Shown piece by piece: positions 10,360 through 17,775 of a stretch of DNA of 64,000 bases. The stretch is from a virus. Each line of letters starts with the position of its first letter. Position 1 is the stretch's first letter. The stretch is taken from positions 1 to 64,000 of the IMG/VR virus record IMGVR_UViG_3300027969_000080. The stretch is one strand, 5' to 3'. Below the pieces are notes generated by a model, which worked only from the letters and a program-made list of their open reading frames with translations, had not been told where the DNA came from and made no database searches. The translations under genes were made by a program, and so were the position numbers.

Positions 10360-10668
10360 ATGCGTAAATTAAGCGAGAACGGAAAAGTAGCAGTATTATA
10401 CAGCCCTGACTTTGGTGCAGGATGGTACACATGGAATCAAGACCATCCAGAGATATTGTTCGACCCTGCAATGGTAAAACTTGTAGAGAAGGGACAGTAT
10501 GATGAATTGGCTACTTATGTAGAATTGAAGTATCCTGGCATATATACAGGTGGATTGAGTAATTTGCAGGTAGAATGGATAGAAGAAGGTAAAAAATTCC
10601 GTGTAGTAGAATACGACGGTGATGAAAGTATACAAGTAGAAGATGATATAGATTGGATGATAGCATAA
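10360..10668 (+). CDS. Hypothetical protein, about 102 aa
   Basis: The protein begins MRKLSENGKVAVLYSPDFGAG and ends with an acidic tail (about residues 88-102). An ATG six bases earlier (10354) is also in frame, but the promoter -10 box would put the transcription start at 10360, so this ATG is preferred and the mRNA would be leaderless. The stop overlaps the next ATG by one base (TAATG). The recurring FGAGW and FRVVEYDGDESI segments suggest a compact beta-rich fold; family not recognised. Confidence 0.75.
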   Translation: MRKLSENGKVAVLYSPDFGAGWYTWNQDHPEILFDPAMVKLVEKGQYDELATYVELKYPGIYTGGLSNLQVEWIEEGKKFRVVEYDGDESIQVEDDIDWMIA

Positions 10669-10889
10669 TGTATAAAGTAAAGACAAAAGAACAACAACAA
10701 GAATTTTTATCATTAGATTTGGCTATGGAATATGCCAAGCTAATCAATGAGTTCGTAACCATCAGTGGTGGCGAGTTTGAGATTGTAGGACGATTCGGTG
10801 TCGATAGTGTGATAGATGGAAAGACTCCTGATGGAGTAGCATACACTTGGAACAAGGCAAGCAGAATCGGCCGAGTAAAAAGGAACTAG
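10668..10889 (+). CDS. Hypothetical protein, 73 aa
   Basis: Starts at the TAATG overlap with the preceding gene, so it is translationally coupled. The central ISGGEFEIVGRFGVDSV suggests a small alpha/beta fold. Basic C-terminus. No family recognised. Confidence 0.75.
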   Translation: MYKVKTKEQQQEFLSLDLAMEYAKLINEFVTISGGEFEIVGRFGVDSVIDGKTPDGVAYTWNKASRIGRVKRN

Positions 10890-10892
10890 TAT

Positions 10893-11027
10893 ATGGCTAA
10901 TAAAAAACAAGGTAATCTGACAGGTCCACCACAGTGGTGGAAGCACTTAAAAGATTGGAAGCGAGTGTTCTGGAAAACAGAACGACAAGCACAAAAGAAA
11001 GATATCTCTAAAAGAGAAAAGGAATAA
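10893..11027 (+). CDS. Hypothetical small protein, 44 aa
   Basis: A short frame starting ATG GCT AAT AAA at 10893, preceded by AAAAGGAACTAGTAT, ending two bases before the next ATG. The product is Lys/Trp-rich (PPQWWKHLKDWKRVFWK) with a charged tail. It fits the operon spacing exactly, which supports it despite its size. Confidence 0.65.
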   Translation: MANKKQGNLTGPPQWWKHLKDWKRVFWKTERQAQKKDISKREKE

Positions 11028-11028
11028 T

Positions 11029-11619
11029 ATGCCATCAGTATTTTTAGTTAGTGATACACACTTTGGCCATGCTGGAGTATGTAGATTTACAGAGAGTGAC
11101 GGAGTAACAAAGATTCGCCCATGGACTGATCCAGCGGAGATGGATGAGGAAATGGTCAAACGTTGGAACGAAACTGTTAAGCCAACTGATAAAGTATATC
11201 ACTTAGGTGATGTGGTCATCAACAAAAAAGCATTACCGACGATGGCTCGCTTAAACGGTGATAAAGTATTGATCCGTGGTAATCACGATATCTTCCCTGA
11301 TAGTGAATATCGTAAGTACTTTAGAGAATTACGTGCATACCATGTTATGAATGGAATGATCTTAAGTCATATCCCGATTCATACAGAATCGTTAGGTCGC
11401 TTTGGTGTCAACATTCACGGACACTTACATTCAGCTAGAGTTATGAAATCTGGAAATGCATCTGGAGAGTATGTCACTAAAGTGATTGATCCTAGATATC
11501 ATTGTGTATGTGTTGAGCAAACTGACTTCAAACCTATCTTATTCGAAGATGTTATCAAACGTATCGAAGCCGAAGGTGGTAGTGTTGGATTTCGCAATGG
11601 CAATGGGCCAACGATGTAA
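11029..11619 (+). CDS. Calcineurin-like metallophosphoesterase
   Basis: A 196-residue protein with the metal-binding set of the family: D9-x-H11 with H14 (SDTHFGH), GD at 60-61 (HLGDVV), GNHD at 84-87, H114 (LSHIPIH) and GHLH at 131-134. These residues coordinate a dinuclear metal centre for phosphoester hydrolysis. The size suits a single-domain phage phosphodiesterase; substrate unknown. Start at 11029, one base after the previous stop. Followed by a strong terminator, so it ends this early operon. Confidence 0.92.
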   Translation: MPSVFLVSDTHFGHAGVCRFTESDGVTKIRPWTDPAEMDEEMVKRWNETVKPTDKVYHLGDVVINKKALPTMARLNGDKVLIRGNHDIFPDSEYRKYFRELRAYHVMNGMILSHIPIHTESLGRFGVNIHGHLHSARVMKSGNASGEYVTKVIDPRYHCVCVEQTDFKPILFEDVIKRIEAEGGSVGFRNGNGPTM

Positions 11620-11635
11620 TAGTCGCTAAAAGAAA

Positions 11636-11660
11636 ATAGGACCTTCGGGTCCTATTTTTA
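11636..11660 (+). terminator. Rho-independent terminator
   Basis: ATAGGACC-TTCG-GGTCCTAT followed by TTTTTAT. UUCG loop and eight-pair stem. Confidence 0.9.
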
Positions 11661-11690
11661 TGGTTAAAATTTGTGTTTTTATAATATACG

Positions 11691-11698
11691 CATAAATA
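11691..11698 (+). promoter_or_regulatory. T4-type late promoter box
   Basis: CATAAATA eight bases before the ATG of the GNAT-like gene. One of few late-type boxes on the plus strand. Confidence 0.5.
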
Positions 11699-11706
11699 AC
11701 ATTATC

Positions 11707-12165
11707 ATGTTTCAATTCATTACAGACCTATCACACACCTTATTAAGTTTTATCAAAGACGATCCTGTTCGTCCTGAGATACCTACAGATTTTAGAGTAA
11801 GCGACGGCAGAGTTGTCGCTGCACTAACTGATGAAGAACAACAACCAGAAGCAATGGTTTGTGTTAGCTTCCATGACTTTGTTCCTGAAGGCATTGAAGA
11901 TTTGAAGAAAACTGCTCAAGTGCCCACAACGGCAATATTCTATACTATCTGGAGTTACAAGTCAGGTAAAGGGGCTGAGTTGTTAATTCAAGCGGTCAAA
12001 GGGATACAGGAGAAATATCCCAGCGTTACAAGATTTGTCACATTGAGTCCTAAATCTAATCTAGCCCGTAGATTCCATCTAAAGAACGGGGCTATTGTTT
12101 TCCGTGAAAACATAGACACTACCAACTACGAATACCTGACTGAGATTCCGCTAACTAATAGTTGA
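11707..12165 (+). CDS. GNAT-like acetyltransferase
   Basis: A 152-residue protein. The central part reads FYTIWSYKSGKGAELLIQAVKGI (about residues 79-101), which suits the beta4-P-loop-alpha3 acetyl-CoA site of GNAT enzymes, and LSPKSNLARRFHLKNGAIVF (about 118-137) matches the usual 'N-x-x-A-x-x-F/Y-x-x-x-G-F' C-terminal signature. Start at 11707 lacks a ribosome-binding site but follows a late-type box. Possible targets, including host proteins, cannot be inferred. Confidence 0.65.
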   Translation: MFQFITDLSHTLLSFIKDDPVRPEIPTDFRVSDGRVVAALTDEEQQPEAMVCVSFHDFVPEGIEDLKKTAQVPTTAIFYTIWSYKSGKGAELLIQAVKGIQEKYPSVTRFVTLSPKSNLARRFHLKNGAIVFRENIDTTNYEYLTEIPLTNS

Positions 12166-12167
12166 AA

Positions 12168-12196
12168 ACTATAGTTGCAACAACTATAGTTGCAAA
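12168..12196 (+). repeat. Tandem 14-base repeat with internal palindromes
   Basis: AACTATAGTTGCAA occurs twice in tandem. Each unit contains the palindrome AACTATAGTT. It lies between the GNAT-like gene and the promoter at 12217, an operator-like place. Confidence 0.5.
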
Positions 12197-12216
12197 AATT
12201 GATAGTATTCCGTAGC

Positions 12217-12245
12217 TTGACATTAAATGGAATAGGATGTATAAT
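12217..12245 (+). promoter_or_regulatory. Consensus sigma-70 promoter
   Basis: TTGACA, 17-base spacer beginning TTAAATGG, then TATAAT, six bases before the ATG at 12252. Same -10-to-ATG geometry as at 10353. Confidence 0.87.
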
Positions 12246-12251
12246 ACATCT

Positions 12252-12593
12252 ATGAACAGTCAGAAAGCACCCCGTAAGCGCAGAACAGATCGTAATCAGG
12301 TCCTGTACTATATCCAAGATGTAGTTACACAGGAAACTTATATCGGTTTGACTGCATTGTCATACAAAGGTAATGCGTTTCTTACACTACGCCGTCGTAT
12401 GCAAAAGCATATGCAACGGGCCTTGACTGAGAACAAGAATTGGGGCCTGTCTCGTGCATTGCGTGAACATGGTGCCGAGCGTTTTGTATTCGGTGTGATT
12501 GAGATTGTGCGTGGTAAGCGTCCTGCACATGAGCGTGAGACAGAATTGATTAACACATTGCAACCAGCATTGAACACTTTTGGAGTTAAGTAA
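12252..12593 (+). CDS. GIY-YIG nuclease-domain protein
   Basis: A 113-residue protein. It has LYYI (residues 18-21) and YIG (30-32) as the GIY-YIG pair, an arginine-rich helix LRRRMQKHM (46-54), a conserved WGLSRALREHG (64-74), ERETELI with the candidate metal-ligand Glu (94-100), and LQPALN ending with the family Asn. A basic N-terminus (APRKRRTDR) could bind DNA. The ATG at 12252 is where the promoter should initiate, so a leaderless mRNA is predicted. The stop overlaps the next ATG. Confidence 0.8.
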   Translation: MNSQKAPRKRRTDRNQVLYYIQDVVTQETYIGLTALSYKGNAFLTLRRRMQKHMQRALTENKNWGLSRALREHGAERFVFGVIEIVRGKRPAHERETELINTLQPALNTFGVK

Positions 12594-12787
12594 TGACTAT
12601 CAATGACGCATACAAATATGCTATGCTTATTCGTAAGCAGGCAAAATTGTATCATAATATTCGTTTTGCCGAAGTAGAGGCAAAGATGAAAGAAGAAGGA
12701 CATCCTGAGGCTGATATCAAGTTAGTTAAGGATTGGATCAATCACTTTGCTAGCGGTAAAGCAAAACCAAAATGGGTAGAACAATGA
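12593..12787 (+). CDS. Hypothetical protein, 64 aa
   Basis: Starts on the TAATG overlap with the GIY-YIG gene and ends on an ATGA overlap with the next gene. The product is charged and helical (EVEAKMKEEGHPEADIKLVKDWI). Not recognised. Confidence 0.75.
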   Translation: MTINDAYKYAMLIRKQAKLYHNIRFAEVEAKMKEEGHPEADIKLVKDWINHFASGKAKPKWVEQ

Positions 12788-13041
12788 ACCACAGAATGCA
12801 AGAACTTTATGATCTGGCTGACAAGTTTGCCAAAGAAAATCGTGTACAAAGCATTGATGCCCCAGGCAACAACTATTTTGAATTGTTTCACGAAAAGTTT
12901 GGTGAGTTGATTGTGCGAGACTGCATAGATGTTGCTAAAAACTGGGATGATCAATTGGTAAATTCCAATCTTGTTAAAGAATCAAATGCGGTAGGCATTG
13001 TGGCATATAGAATTGCACGAAGATTTGGAGTTGAAGAATGA
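12784..13041 (+). CDS. Hypothetical protein, 85 aa
   Basis: Start chosen at 12784 because it makes the ATGA overlap with the previous stop. The product starts MNHRMQELYDLADKFAKENR and resembles the small conserved proteins common in large phages, but I cannot name its family. Ends on another ATGA overlap. Confidence 0.78.
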   Translation: MNHRMQELYDLADKFAKENRVQSIDAPGNNYFELFHEKFGELIVRDCIDVAKNWDDQLVNSNLVKESNAVGIVAYRIARRFGVEE

Positions 13042-13325
13042 ACGATTTTATGTATGAACAACAACGGGAATCTATCACCGAAGATTGGGGTGATGAAATA
13101 TCGTTGGCTCTACTTTCAGAAAAATTAAATCTGCCCCGGGTGTCCTACAGGATCTATTATTCCAAGGACAACCTAACTCGCAGAATTTTTATCTTTCGTG
13201 GCAACTGTACACCAGCTGAGACTGCGATAATGTTAGGTTTGGGATTTACTTTTGCTAGTGATGGCGATACAGAAAACATCCCCGATCAACCAGTAGAGGA
13301 AGTAGAAGAGGAAGTCAAAGAATGA
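13038..13325 (+). CDS. Hypothetical protein, 95 aa, acidic tail
   Basis: ATGA overlaps at both ends. The C-terminus is strongly acidic (PVEEVEEEVKE). A beta-rich middle (RVSYRIYYSKDNLTRRIFIFRG) is visible. Not recognised. Confidence 0.78.
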   Translation: MNDFMYEQQRESITEDWGDEISLALLSEKLNLPRVSYRIYYSKDNLTRRIFIFRGNCTPAETAIMLGLGFTFASDGDTENIPDQPVEEVEEEVKE

Positions 13326-13618
13326 TTGATTACAAATTCATTGGTTGGAAAAATACTGATGGCTCAGACAAGGTGTGGGGTGCCATCTACATGGAAGACA
13401 GAACTAAGATCCGTCCTAAAGTATTGATCTTCTGGGGCCGTCGTGGTAAGAAACTGCAAACCAAGATGGATCGTGAAGGTTGGGACTTAGATAAATTGGT
13501 TCGAGAAAAACAAGGTAAAGGTTATAACACAATTTATGACTATGAACTGAAAACAGTCTATCCAGAATTTGAAAGTGATCTGGAAAAGACCACAATGTGG
13601 GCACTACTTAAACTATGA
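13322..13618 (+). CDS. WGR-domain-like protein, 98 aa
   Basis: The protein contains FWGRRGKKLQTKM (about residues 37-49), then a helix LDKLVREKQGKGYNTIYDY (about 56-74). This matches the WGR domain pattern: Trp-Gly-Arg followed by a Lys/Phe-rich strand, a helix with 'K', then a GY turn. WGR domains bind nucleic acids or partner proteins in bacteria and PARPs. The assignment is by eye. ATGA-coupled to both neighbours. Confidence 0.55.
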   Translation: MIDYKFIGWKNTDGSDKVWGAIYMEDRTKIRPKVLIFWGRRGKKLQTKMDREGWDLDKLVREKQGKGYNTIYDYELKTVYPEFESDLEKTTMWALLKL

Positions 13619-13827
13619 AAACCAAAGAACAAATCATCACCGATATGTGCTATAGCTATAGACATGATTATGGGCTACGCAAAGATCCTATCGATGACCC
13701 ATCTTGGACAAGTGGAATGACAGAGCAGGATGCCAAAATGCTTTACAAAACGATGGAACAGATATATAATAACAACATTGAACCCCTTATTGAATATTAC
13801 AAAGGAAAACAAAATGTTTCTAAGTGA
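13615..13827 (+). CDS. Hypothetical protein, 70 aa
   Basis: ATGA overlap at its start and 14-base overlap with the next gene. Helical and polar, begins MKTKEQIITDMCYSYRHDYG. Not recognised. Confidence 0.75.
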   Translation: MKTKEQIITDMCYSYRHDYGLRKDPIDDPSWTSGMTEQDAKMLYKTMEQIYNNNIEPLIEYYKGKQNVSK

Positions 13828-14338
13828 AATTAACAACGCATATCAACATAAAATCACCGGTGGAGATGGTTATGGTTGGGACTGTTATGGTTCTAACACA
13901 TGGTCTATTGACTATACTAGTAAGTACGCACATGGCTATGTAATCTTTGATACAGTAACTCAAAGAGTTTATGAAGTGAATGTTAGCCCGGCTTTTGGTT
14001 CTTGGGGCACTGATGAACATGAACCAAAGCCCTATCGTTATATTGATCCAGACTATCGTCTATCACATTATACTGAGGCAAAGGATCGTCATGTTGATGC
14101 TGACCAAGCATGGGATGATGTAAAGTGGGTTGACCTAGAAACTGAAGAAGATTTCATCGAAAAGGCAACTAAGATGTTCAATGGTGAAGGTTTTGATACC
14201 CGTATTCAAGTGCCCGTTGAACTAGATGATGATACACTATTGAAACTGACTATGGAAGCACATAAGCGTGATATCACATTGAACAAACTGATTGAGGAAA
14301 TACTACGTGAATTGATTGTCAACGGTCCAGTAGCTTAA
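13814..14338 (+). CDS. Protein with C-terminal ribbon-helix-helix-like segment, 174 aa
   Basis: The start at 13814 follows AAAGGAAAAC. The N-terminal 130 residues are aromatic and acidic (GGDGYGWDCYGSNTW). The C-terminus reads VPVELDDDTLLKLTMEAHKRDITLNKLIEEILRELI in separate blocks that fit a beta-strand plus two helices as in Arc/MetJ-type ribbon-helix-helix proteins; the ITLNKLIEEIL helix is the clearest part. DNA binding or a toxin-antitoxin-like role is possible but unproven. It ends the overlapping operon. Confidence 0.7.
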   Translation: MFLSEINNAYQHKITGGDGYGWDCYGSNTWSIDYTSKYAHGYVIFDTVTQRVYEVNVSPAFGSWGTDEHEPKPYRYIDPDYRLSHYTEAKDRHVDADQAWDDVKWVDLETEEDFIEKATKMFNGEGFDTRIQVPVELDDDTLLKLTMEAHKRDITLNKLIEEILRELIVNGPVA

Positions 14339-14359
14339 CTCGTTATATAGGAGAATATT

Positions 14360-14740
14360 ATGAAAAAACTTTCTGTGGTAATCGTATCATTAGCATTAAG
14401 TGTTAATTCATTCGCTGGTGGCAAAGATGATTGGGTAGCACCATTCATTGTAGGTGGAATAGTTGGGGCAGTTGTTGTCAACAACATGAAACAACAAGAA
14501 CGACCTGTTAATGTAATTCGTGTTGACCCGGGATTTGATTGTCGTAGAGGTGTAGATTATCCTCACCATGCTTGTTATAATCGCCGTGAACCGAATGTGG
14601 CATATCCAGTAGCTAGTTATAGTGCTGCTCCGGTATATTTTAATTCATTCCCATCAGGTACTCCACCGCGTGGTTATCACTTTGAACAAGTTTATTTTGA
14701 GAATTGTAATTGTCTCAAATGGACTATGGCACAAGATTAA
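14360..14740 (+). CDS. Exported protein with signal peptide, 126 aa
   Basis: N-terminus MKKLSVVIVSLALSVNSFAG is a standard Sec signal peptide with a cleavage site after SFA (about residue 19). The mature part has a further hydrophobic stretch (FIVGGIVGAVVVNNM, about 30-44), then a Pro/Tyr-rich region with four cysteines (C54, C63 and the CNC near 117-119). The start follows TAGGAGA. Likely periplasmic or envelope-associated during infection; function unknown. Confidence 0.8.
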   Translation: MKKLSVVIVSLALSVNSFAGGKDDWVAPFIVGGIVGAVVVNNMKQQERPVNVIRVDPGFDCRRGVDYPHHACYNRREPNVAYPVASYSAAPVYFNSFPSGTPPRGYHFEQVYFENCNCLKWTMAQD

Positions 14741-14741
14741 T

Positions 14742-14930
14742 ATGAATGTACAACAAAGATTGTTTATGTTAACATTGCAACTACGTATTTTATATTTTAT
14801 GGCATCAGTTAAATCAGTTTGGCGTTCACTATATACAACCAGTGTGTGGTCTTATTTGATGTTTCATGGGTCATTGATTATAGCTAGTTTGTTCGGTATG
14901 GTTTTAGTAGTAAGTAACATTTTTAATTAA
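14742..14930 (+). CDS. Small membrane protein, 62 aa
   Basis: ATG at 14742, directly after the preceding stop. A transmembrane helix is predicted at about residues 38-60. The N-terminal half is basic, suggesting an N-in orientation. Not recognised. Confidence 0.6.
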   Translation: MNVQQRLFMLTLQLRILYFMASVKSVWRSLYTTSVWSYLMFHGSLIIASLFGMVLVVSNIFN

Positions 14931-14938
14931 GGAATAGT

Positions 14939-15463
14939 ATGGGTAAGAAGAAAAGAATTGAATCAAAGATTGAACCTAGCAATCTTGAACCACTGTGGGC
15001 CAAGACAGGTGATAACTCTTGGATAGCAACATTGCAAGAGGATCCAGAGACAGGTGATATGATTCTGCCATTGCCAGAAGATTTAATGGAATCACAAGGC
15101 TTTGAAGTTGGTGATATACTGAAATGGAAAGATAATAAAGACGGGTCTTACAGTATTAGTAAGAAAGTATCCGAAGAGACTGAGTGGGTATTAGTTGAAT
15201 GCGTTAGTACATTCCGTCAACGCTATATGGTTGAAGTTCCCAAAGGTAAAACTCTATGGGCATTGGATACTGTAACAATGGAAGAAGCCAAAGAGTTTAG
15301 CCAAGAACATATTGGTGAACAGATTATCAGTCACCGTACTGTATCTAAGAAGGAAGCATTAGAATTGTGCGACCAAGATAATGCTTACACAAAGTCTTGG
15401 GACAAAGAAACAAAAATGAAAAACTTTTTCACTACATGGGAAGAACAGAATGGAAACGATTGA
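14939..15463 (+). CDS. Protein with AbrB-like segment, 174 aa
   Basis: The start follows AAGGAATAGT. Residues 40-75 (ILPLPEDLMESQGFEVGDILKW) fit the swapped-hairpin AbrB/SpoVT fold used by antitoxins and transition-state regulators, in particular 'LPxxLxxxLGxxxGDxLxw'. The rest is acidic and helical. Such proteins are frequent in T4-like phages with no defined role. The stop overlaps the next start by 14 bases. Confidence 0.65.
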   Translation: MGKKKRIESKIEPSNLEPLWAKTGDNSWIATLQEDPETGDMILPLPEDLMESQGFEVGDILKWKDNKDGSYSISKKVSEETEWVLVECVSTFRQRYMVEVPKGKTLWALDTVTMEEAKEFSQEHIGEQIISHRTVSKKEALELCDQDNAYTKSWDKETKMKNFFTTWEEQNGND

Positions 15464-15776
15464 TGTATTAGAAGTTCCTTATCAGCCCGCTAAAGATTGG
15501 AGTGATAAAGAATGGAATAAGTTTACCAAATGGTTGAATGGTATGCTTAAGGTAAACGAAAATGTTACTGTTACCTTTACCAAACAGGATGGTACTGAAC
15601 GTGTAATGAATTGTACATTAAAGCCAGAACTATTGCCCGAAGCAAAGCCATTGGCTGAAGGTAAAACTCCGCGTAAAGAATCAACCACAAGCATCCGTGT
15701 GTTTGATAATGATTTAAAAGAGTGGCGTAGTTTCACTACAAAAAATGTCACTAGAGTAGAATTCAGTATTCCTTAA
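15450..15776 (+). CDS. WYL_2/DUF2693-like small protein, 108 aa
   Basis: The sequence VTVTFTKQDGTERVMNCTLKP (in two blocks, about residues 39-59) followed by a variable loop and IRVFDNDLKEWRSFTTKNV (about 82-100) is the layout of the Sm-like/SH3-barrel WYL_2 family common in T4-like phages. Function in phages is unknown. Translationally coupled to the AbrB-like gene. Confidence 0.75.
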   Translation: METIDVLEVPYQPAKDWSDKEWNKFTKWLNGMLKVNENVTVTFTKQDGTERVMNCTLKPELLPEAKPLAEGKTPRKESTTSIRVFDNDLKEWRSFTTKNVTRVEFSIP

Positions 15777-15787
15777 AGGTAAGACAA

Positions 15788-16372
15788 ATGTTTAATATTA
15801 ATTTATATAATCCAGATTTTGTGATTGACTGTTCCAAATTAATAGATAGTAAAGATATCTATTCGGTAATGAGAAATCAAGGGATCGTAAAAGCCTATGT
15901 GTATGGCATGTGTTTTAAACCTGGACCACTAGTAGCACATGATTTTTCTAAAGTTGGAAAAAGTTGCCCAGATTTGGGTGAAAAGAGAGAATACCAAGTT
16001 GGTGAGCGTATTACAAGACAATTAAGTTGGGTTCCGGGTTGGGCCGGCCCACATGTGCGTAGTGACCATGGTGCAGATTTTTGGTTTGGTATTGTTTATG
16101 ATTTGATACCAAAGGGATTGTTACCGGCAACTTTTAACAAGGATGATGTAACAATTGCTGTTTGGGATGTTTCTAAAAGAATGCCTATGGCAGATATTTA
16201 TGGCGGTGAAGAACAAGCAACTGGTTGGGCTGAAGGAGAGTTAGCACATCAATATAAAAATATTTTTGGTAGACTTCCTCATCTTAATAAACAAGACCCT
16301 TCGCAAGGTAAGCACTACAAGAAAGGGTATGTACAAAAATCTATACTAGACCAATTTGTTCAATTTACTTGA
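15788..16372 (+). CDS. GIY-YIG-like protein, 194 aa
   Basis: The region VKAYVYGM...FSKVGKS...GERITRQLSWVPGW (about residues 34-80) resembles the core of GIY-YIG proteins of the T5orf172/MUG113 type: a Y-x-Y/G strand, a VGKS turn and an arginine helix. The tail GKHYKKGY is basic. The match is by eye. The start follows AAAGGTAAGACAA. Its stop TGA is embedded in the -35 box of the next promoter. Confidence 0.5.
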   Translation: MFNINLYNPDFVIDCSKLIDSKDIYSVMRNQGIVKAYVYGMCFKPGPLVAHDFSKVGKSCPDLGEKREYQVGERITRQLSWVPGWAGPHVRSDHGADFWFGIVYDLIPKGLLPATFNKDDVTIAVWDVSKRMPMADIYGGEEQATGWAEGELAHQYKNIFGRLPHLNKQDPSQGKHYKKGYVQKSILDQFVQFT

Positions 16373-16397
16373 CAATAAATGGGTAGTGTGCTATACT
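16369..16397 (+). promoter_or_regulatory. Sigma-70 promoter
   Basis: TTGACA, 17-base spacer beginning ATAAATGGG, then TATACT, seven bases before the ATG at 16405. The -35 box contains the stop codon of the preceding gene. Confidence 0.85.
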
Positions 16398-16404
16398 ATG
16401 GGTT

Positions 16405-16557
16405 ATGAAAAAGCAAACACTCTCATTCGTTATTGAACAGCCCAAACACAGGGCTCACCGTGTGTTGTTTCAGAACAACACACCTTTCAAACCCAAGTCT
16501 GTACAATCCAAACTATTGTACAAGCGCAAACCTAAACATTCCAAACAGGAGTTGTGA
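16405..16557 (+). CDS. Lys/Arg-rich small protein, 50 aa
   Basis: ATG AAA AAG CAA ACA at 16405, stop TGA at 16555-16557. The product is strongly basic (about 13 Lys/Arg and 3 His). The start is seven bases from the promoter -10 box, so the mRNA would be leaderless. The next gene starts two bases after its stop and its ribosome-binding site CAGGAG lies in this frame's last codons, which supports the call. Confidence 0.6.
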   Translation: MKKQTLSFVIEQPKHRAHRVLFQNNTPFKPKSVQSKLLYKRKPKHSKQEL

Positions 16558-16558
16558 T

Positions 16559-16762
16559 ATGAATGCACATTTGATTACACTAGACCGCTTACTACAGATA
16601 CACGATTGGCATTATGAGTTTAGTGATGACCACAGAGTCTGGCAGCGTGGCGTGGATCAATGGGATAGTATCAAAAAAGAACAGAAAAGATTGTTTGATT
16701 CGGGGCTAGCCACAGTAGAGGAAGTCCAAAAATTGACTAATAAATACGCCCCCAAATATTGA
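16559..16762 (+). CDS. Hypothetical protein, 67 aa
   Basis: ATG at 16559 after CAGGAGTTGTGAT. The product contains LDRLLQIHDWHYEFSDDHRVWQRG, a pattern seen in many small phage proteins of unknown role. The stop is embedded in the TTGACA of the next promoter. Confidence 0.75.
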   Translation: MNAHLITLDRLLQIHDWHYEFSDDHRVWQRGVDQWDSIKKEQKRLFDSGLATVEEVQKLTNKYAPKY

Positions 16763-16787
16763 CAATAAATGGTTCTAGGTGTATAAT
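16759..16787 (+). promoter_or_regulatory. Consensus sigma-70 promoter
   Basis: TTGACA, 17-base spacer beginning ATAAATGG, TATAAT. Upstream of the two-helix membrane protein gene at 16817. Confidence 0.88.
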
Positions 16788-16816
16788 ACTCGTATTAACA
16801 TATAAAGGAAATCAAA

Positions 16817-17065
16817 ATGAATTTGAAACTAAAAGCGGCACTATATACCGCAGGTCTTGTCGTAACAATAGTTGGTGCCAGTTTACTGGTTAGTTATATC
16901 GCTAGCATAATGACCGCAACACAGGCTGTATACATACTTGGTGTATTTTGTATTAGTGGATTGGTATACACAATGTATGGAGTTATGCTGGCCCGTATGG
17001 AATACAACGAAAGTTTGAACGAAAGTTTGAAACGGATGAATGAGAAATCGGTTGACATTAAATGA
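16817..17065 (+). CDS. Two-helix membrane protein, 82 aa
   Basis: Hydrophobic helices at about residues 8-30 and 37-58, then a charged tail (NESLNESLKRMNEKS). The start follows AAAGGAAATCAAA. The -35 box of the next promoter lies inside its last codons. Not recognised. Confidence 0.75.
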   Translation: MNLKLKAALYTAGLVVTIVGASLLVSYIASIMTATQAVYILGVFCISGLVYTMYGVMLARMEYNESLNESLKRMNEKSVDIK

Positions 17066-17107
17066 GTTTGGGTATATAATAGAGTCTTAATCAGTTAACT
17101 AAAGGAG
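17051..17107 (+). repeat. Duplicated promoter-leader module, copy 1
   Basis: About 57 bases covering -35, -10, the untranslated leader and the ribosome-binding site AGGAGTT are almost identical to 17771-17827; I count about six differences. Confidence 0.8.
17052..17080 (+). promoter_or_regulatory. Consensus sigma-70 promoter
   Basis: TTGACA, 17-base spacer beginning TTAAATG, TATAAT, upstream of the gene at 17113. Confidence 0.88.
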
Positions 17108-17112
17108 TTTTT

Positions 17113-17391
17113 ATGACTGACATTTCTGAAATCAATCGTGCTATCATCTCTGGCAATTTTACTAATGACCAACTGACTAGCATCATTGATGCCGTCAAGT
17201 TTGCCCGTGCCCAGATCGCACAACAAAACAAGTACACCTTGACTGTCGGCACTAAAGTGAAATTCACTAATAGCCGTAGCGGTATGGTAATCATAGGCGA
17301 TGTGCAAAAAATCAATCGCAAGTTTGTTATCGTCAAGACTGGTCCATTGAACACATGGCGTGTTCCGGCTAACATGTTGTCTGCTGCTTAA
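17113..17391 (+). CDS. Hypothetical protein with KOW/SH3-like segment, 92 aa
   Basis: Helical N-terminus (INRAIISGNFTNDQLTSIIDAVKFARAQI) followed by a beta-rich half: VGTKVKFTNSRSGMVIIGDVQKINRKFVIVKT and WRVPANML. That half looks like a small SH3 or KOW barrel ('V.F...R.G....G.V..I..K.V.V'). Common in T4-like phages, role unknown. The start follows AAAGGAGTTTTT. Confidence 0.75.
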   Translation: MTDISEINRAIISGNFTNDQLTSIIDAVKFARAQIAQQNKYTLTVGTKVKFTNSRSGMVIIGDVQKINRKFVIVKTGPLNTWRVPANMLSAA

Positions 17392-17401
17392 GGAGTAAAT
17401 C

Positions 17402-17617
17402 ATGGATAAAGTTTTTGTTGTAGTAGGTGCCGCAATCGTAGGTATTGCTGGTATTGTATTTCTTAGTTTTCTATTGAGTTGGCCCGTGATGTGGCTCTGG
17501 AATAACGCACTAGTTGGAGCCGTTGTCGGTGTCAACGAAGTGTCTTGGGTCCAAGCATGGGGTATTTCGGTCTTGTTTGGGTTGTTGTTTAAATCTAATG
17601 TGAGCACCTCAAAATGA
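17402..17617 (+). CDS. Two-helix membrane protein, 71 aa
   Basis: Hydrophobic segments at about residues 4-29 and 49-64. Start follows AAGGAGTAAATC. ATGA overlap with the next gene. Not recognised beyond its membrane character. Confidence 0.75.
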   Translation: MDKVFVVVGAAIVGIAGIVFLSFLLSWPVMWLWNNALVGAVVGVNEVSWVQAWGISVLFGLLFKSNVSTSK

Positions 17618-17775
17618 GCAAGATGGCTGAACTATATTACGACATTGAACTGATGCTAGAGCAGGGTGATCACCCTACTAAAATCTCTAAGATGCTGGAA
17701 ATCCCTCTAGGAATGGTCTATGATGTACTAGAATCTTTCCCTGACCCTGATCAAGAATTGAGTACCGAAGGTTGA
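17614..17775 (+). CDS. Small helix-turn-helix-like protein, 53 aa
   Basis: A 53-residue product MSKMAELYYDIELMLEQGDH... starting on the ATGA overlap. Residues 21-41 (TKISKMLEIPLGMVYDVLES) fit a helix-turn-helix of the small HTH_23/'IS-type' kind. The stop TGA is part of the next promoter's -35 box. Possibly a regulator. Confidence 0.65.
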   Translation: MSKMAELYYDIELMLEQGDHPTKISKMLEIPLGMVYDVLESFPDPDQELSTEG

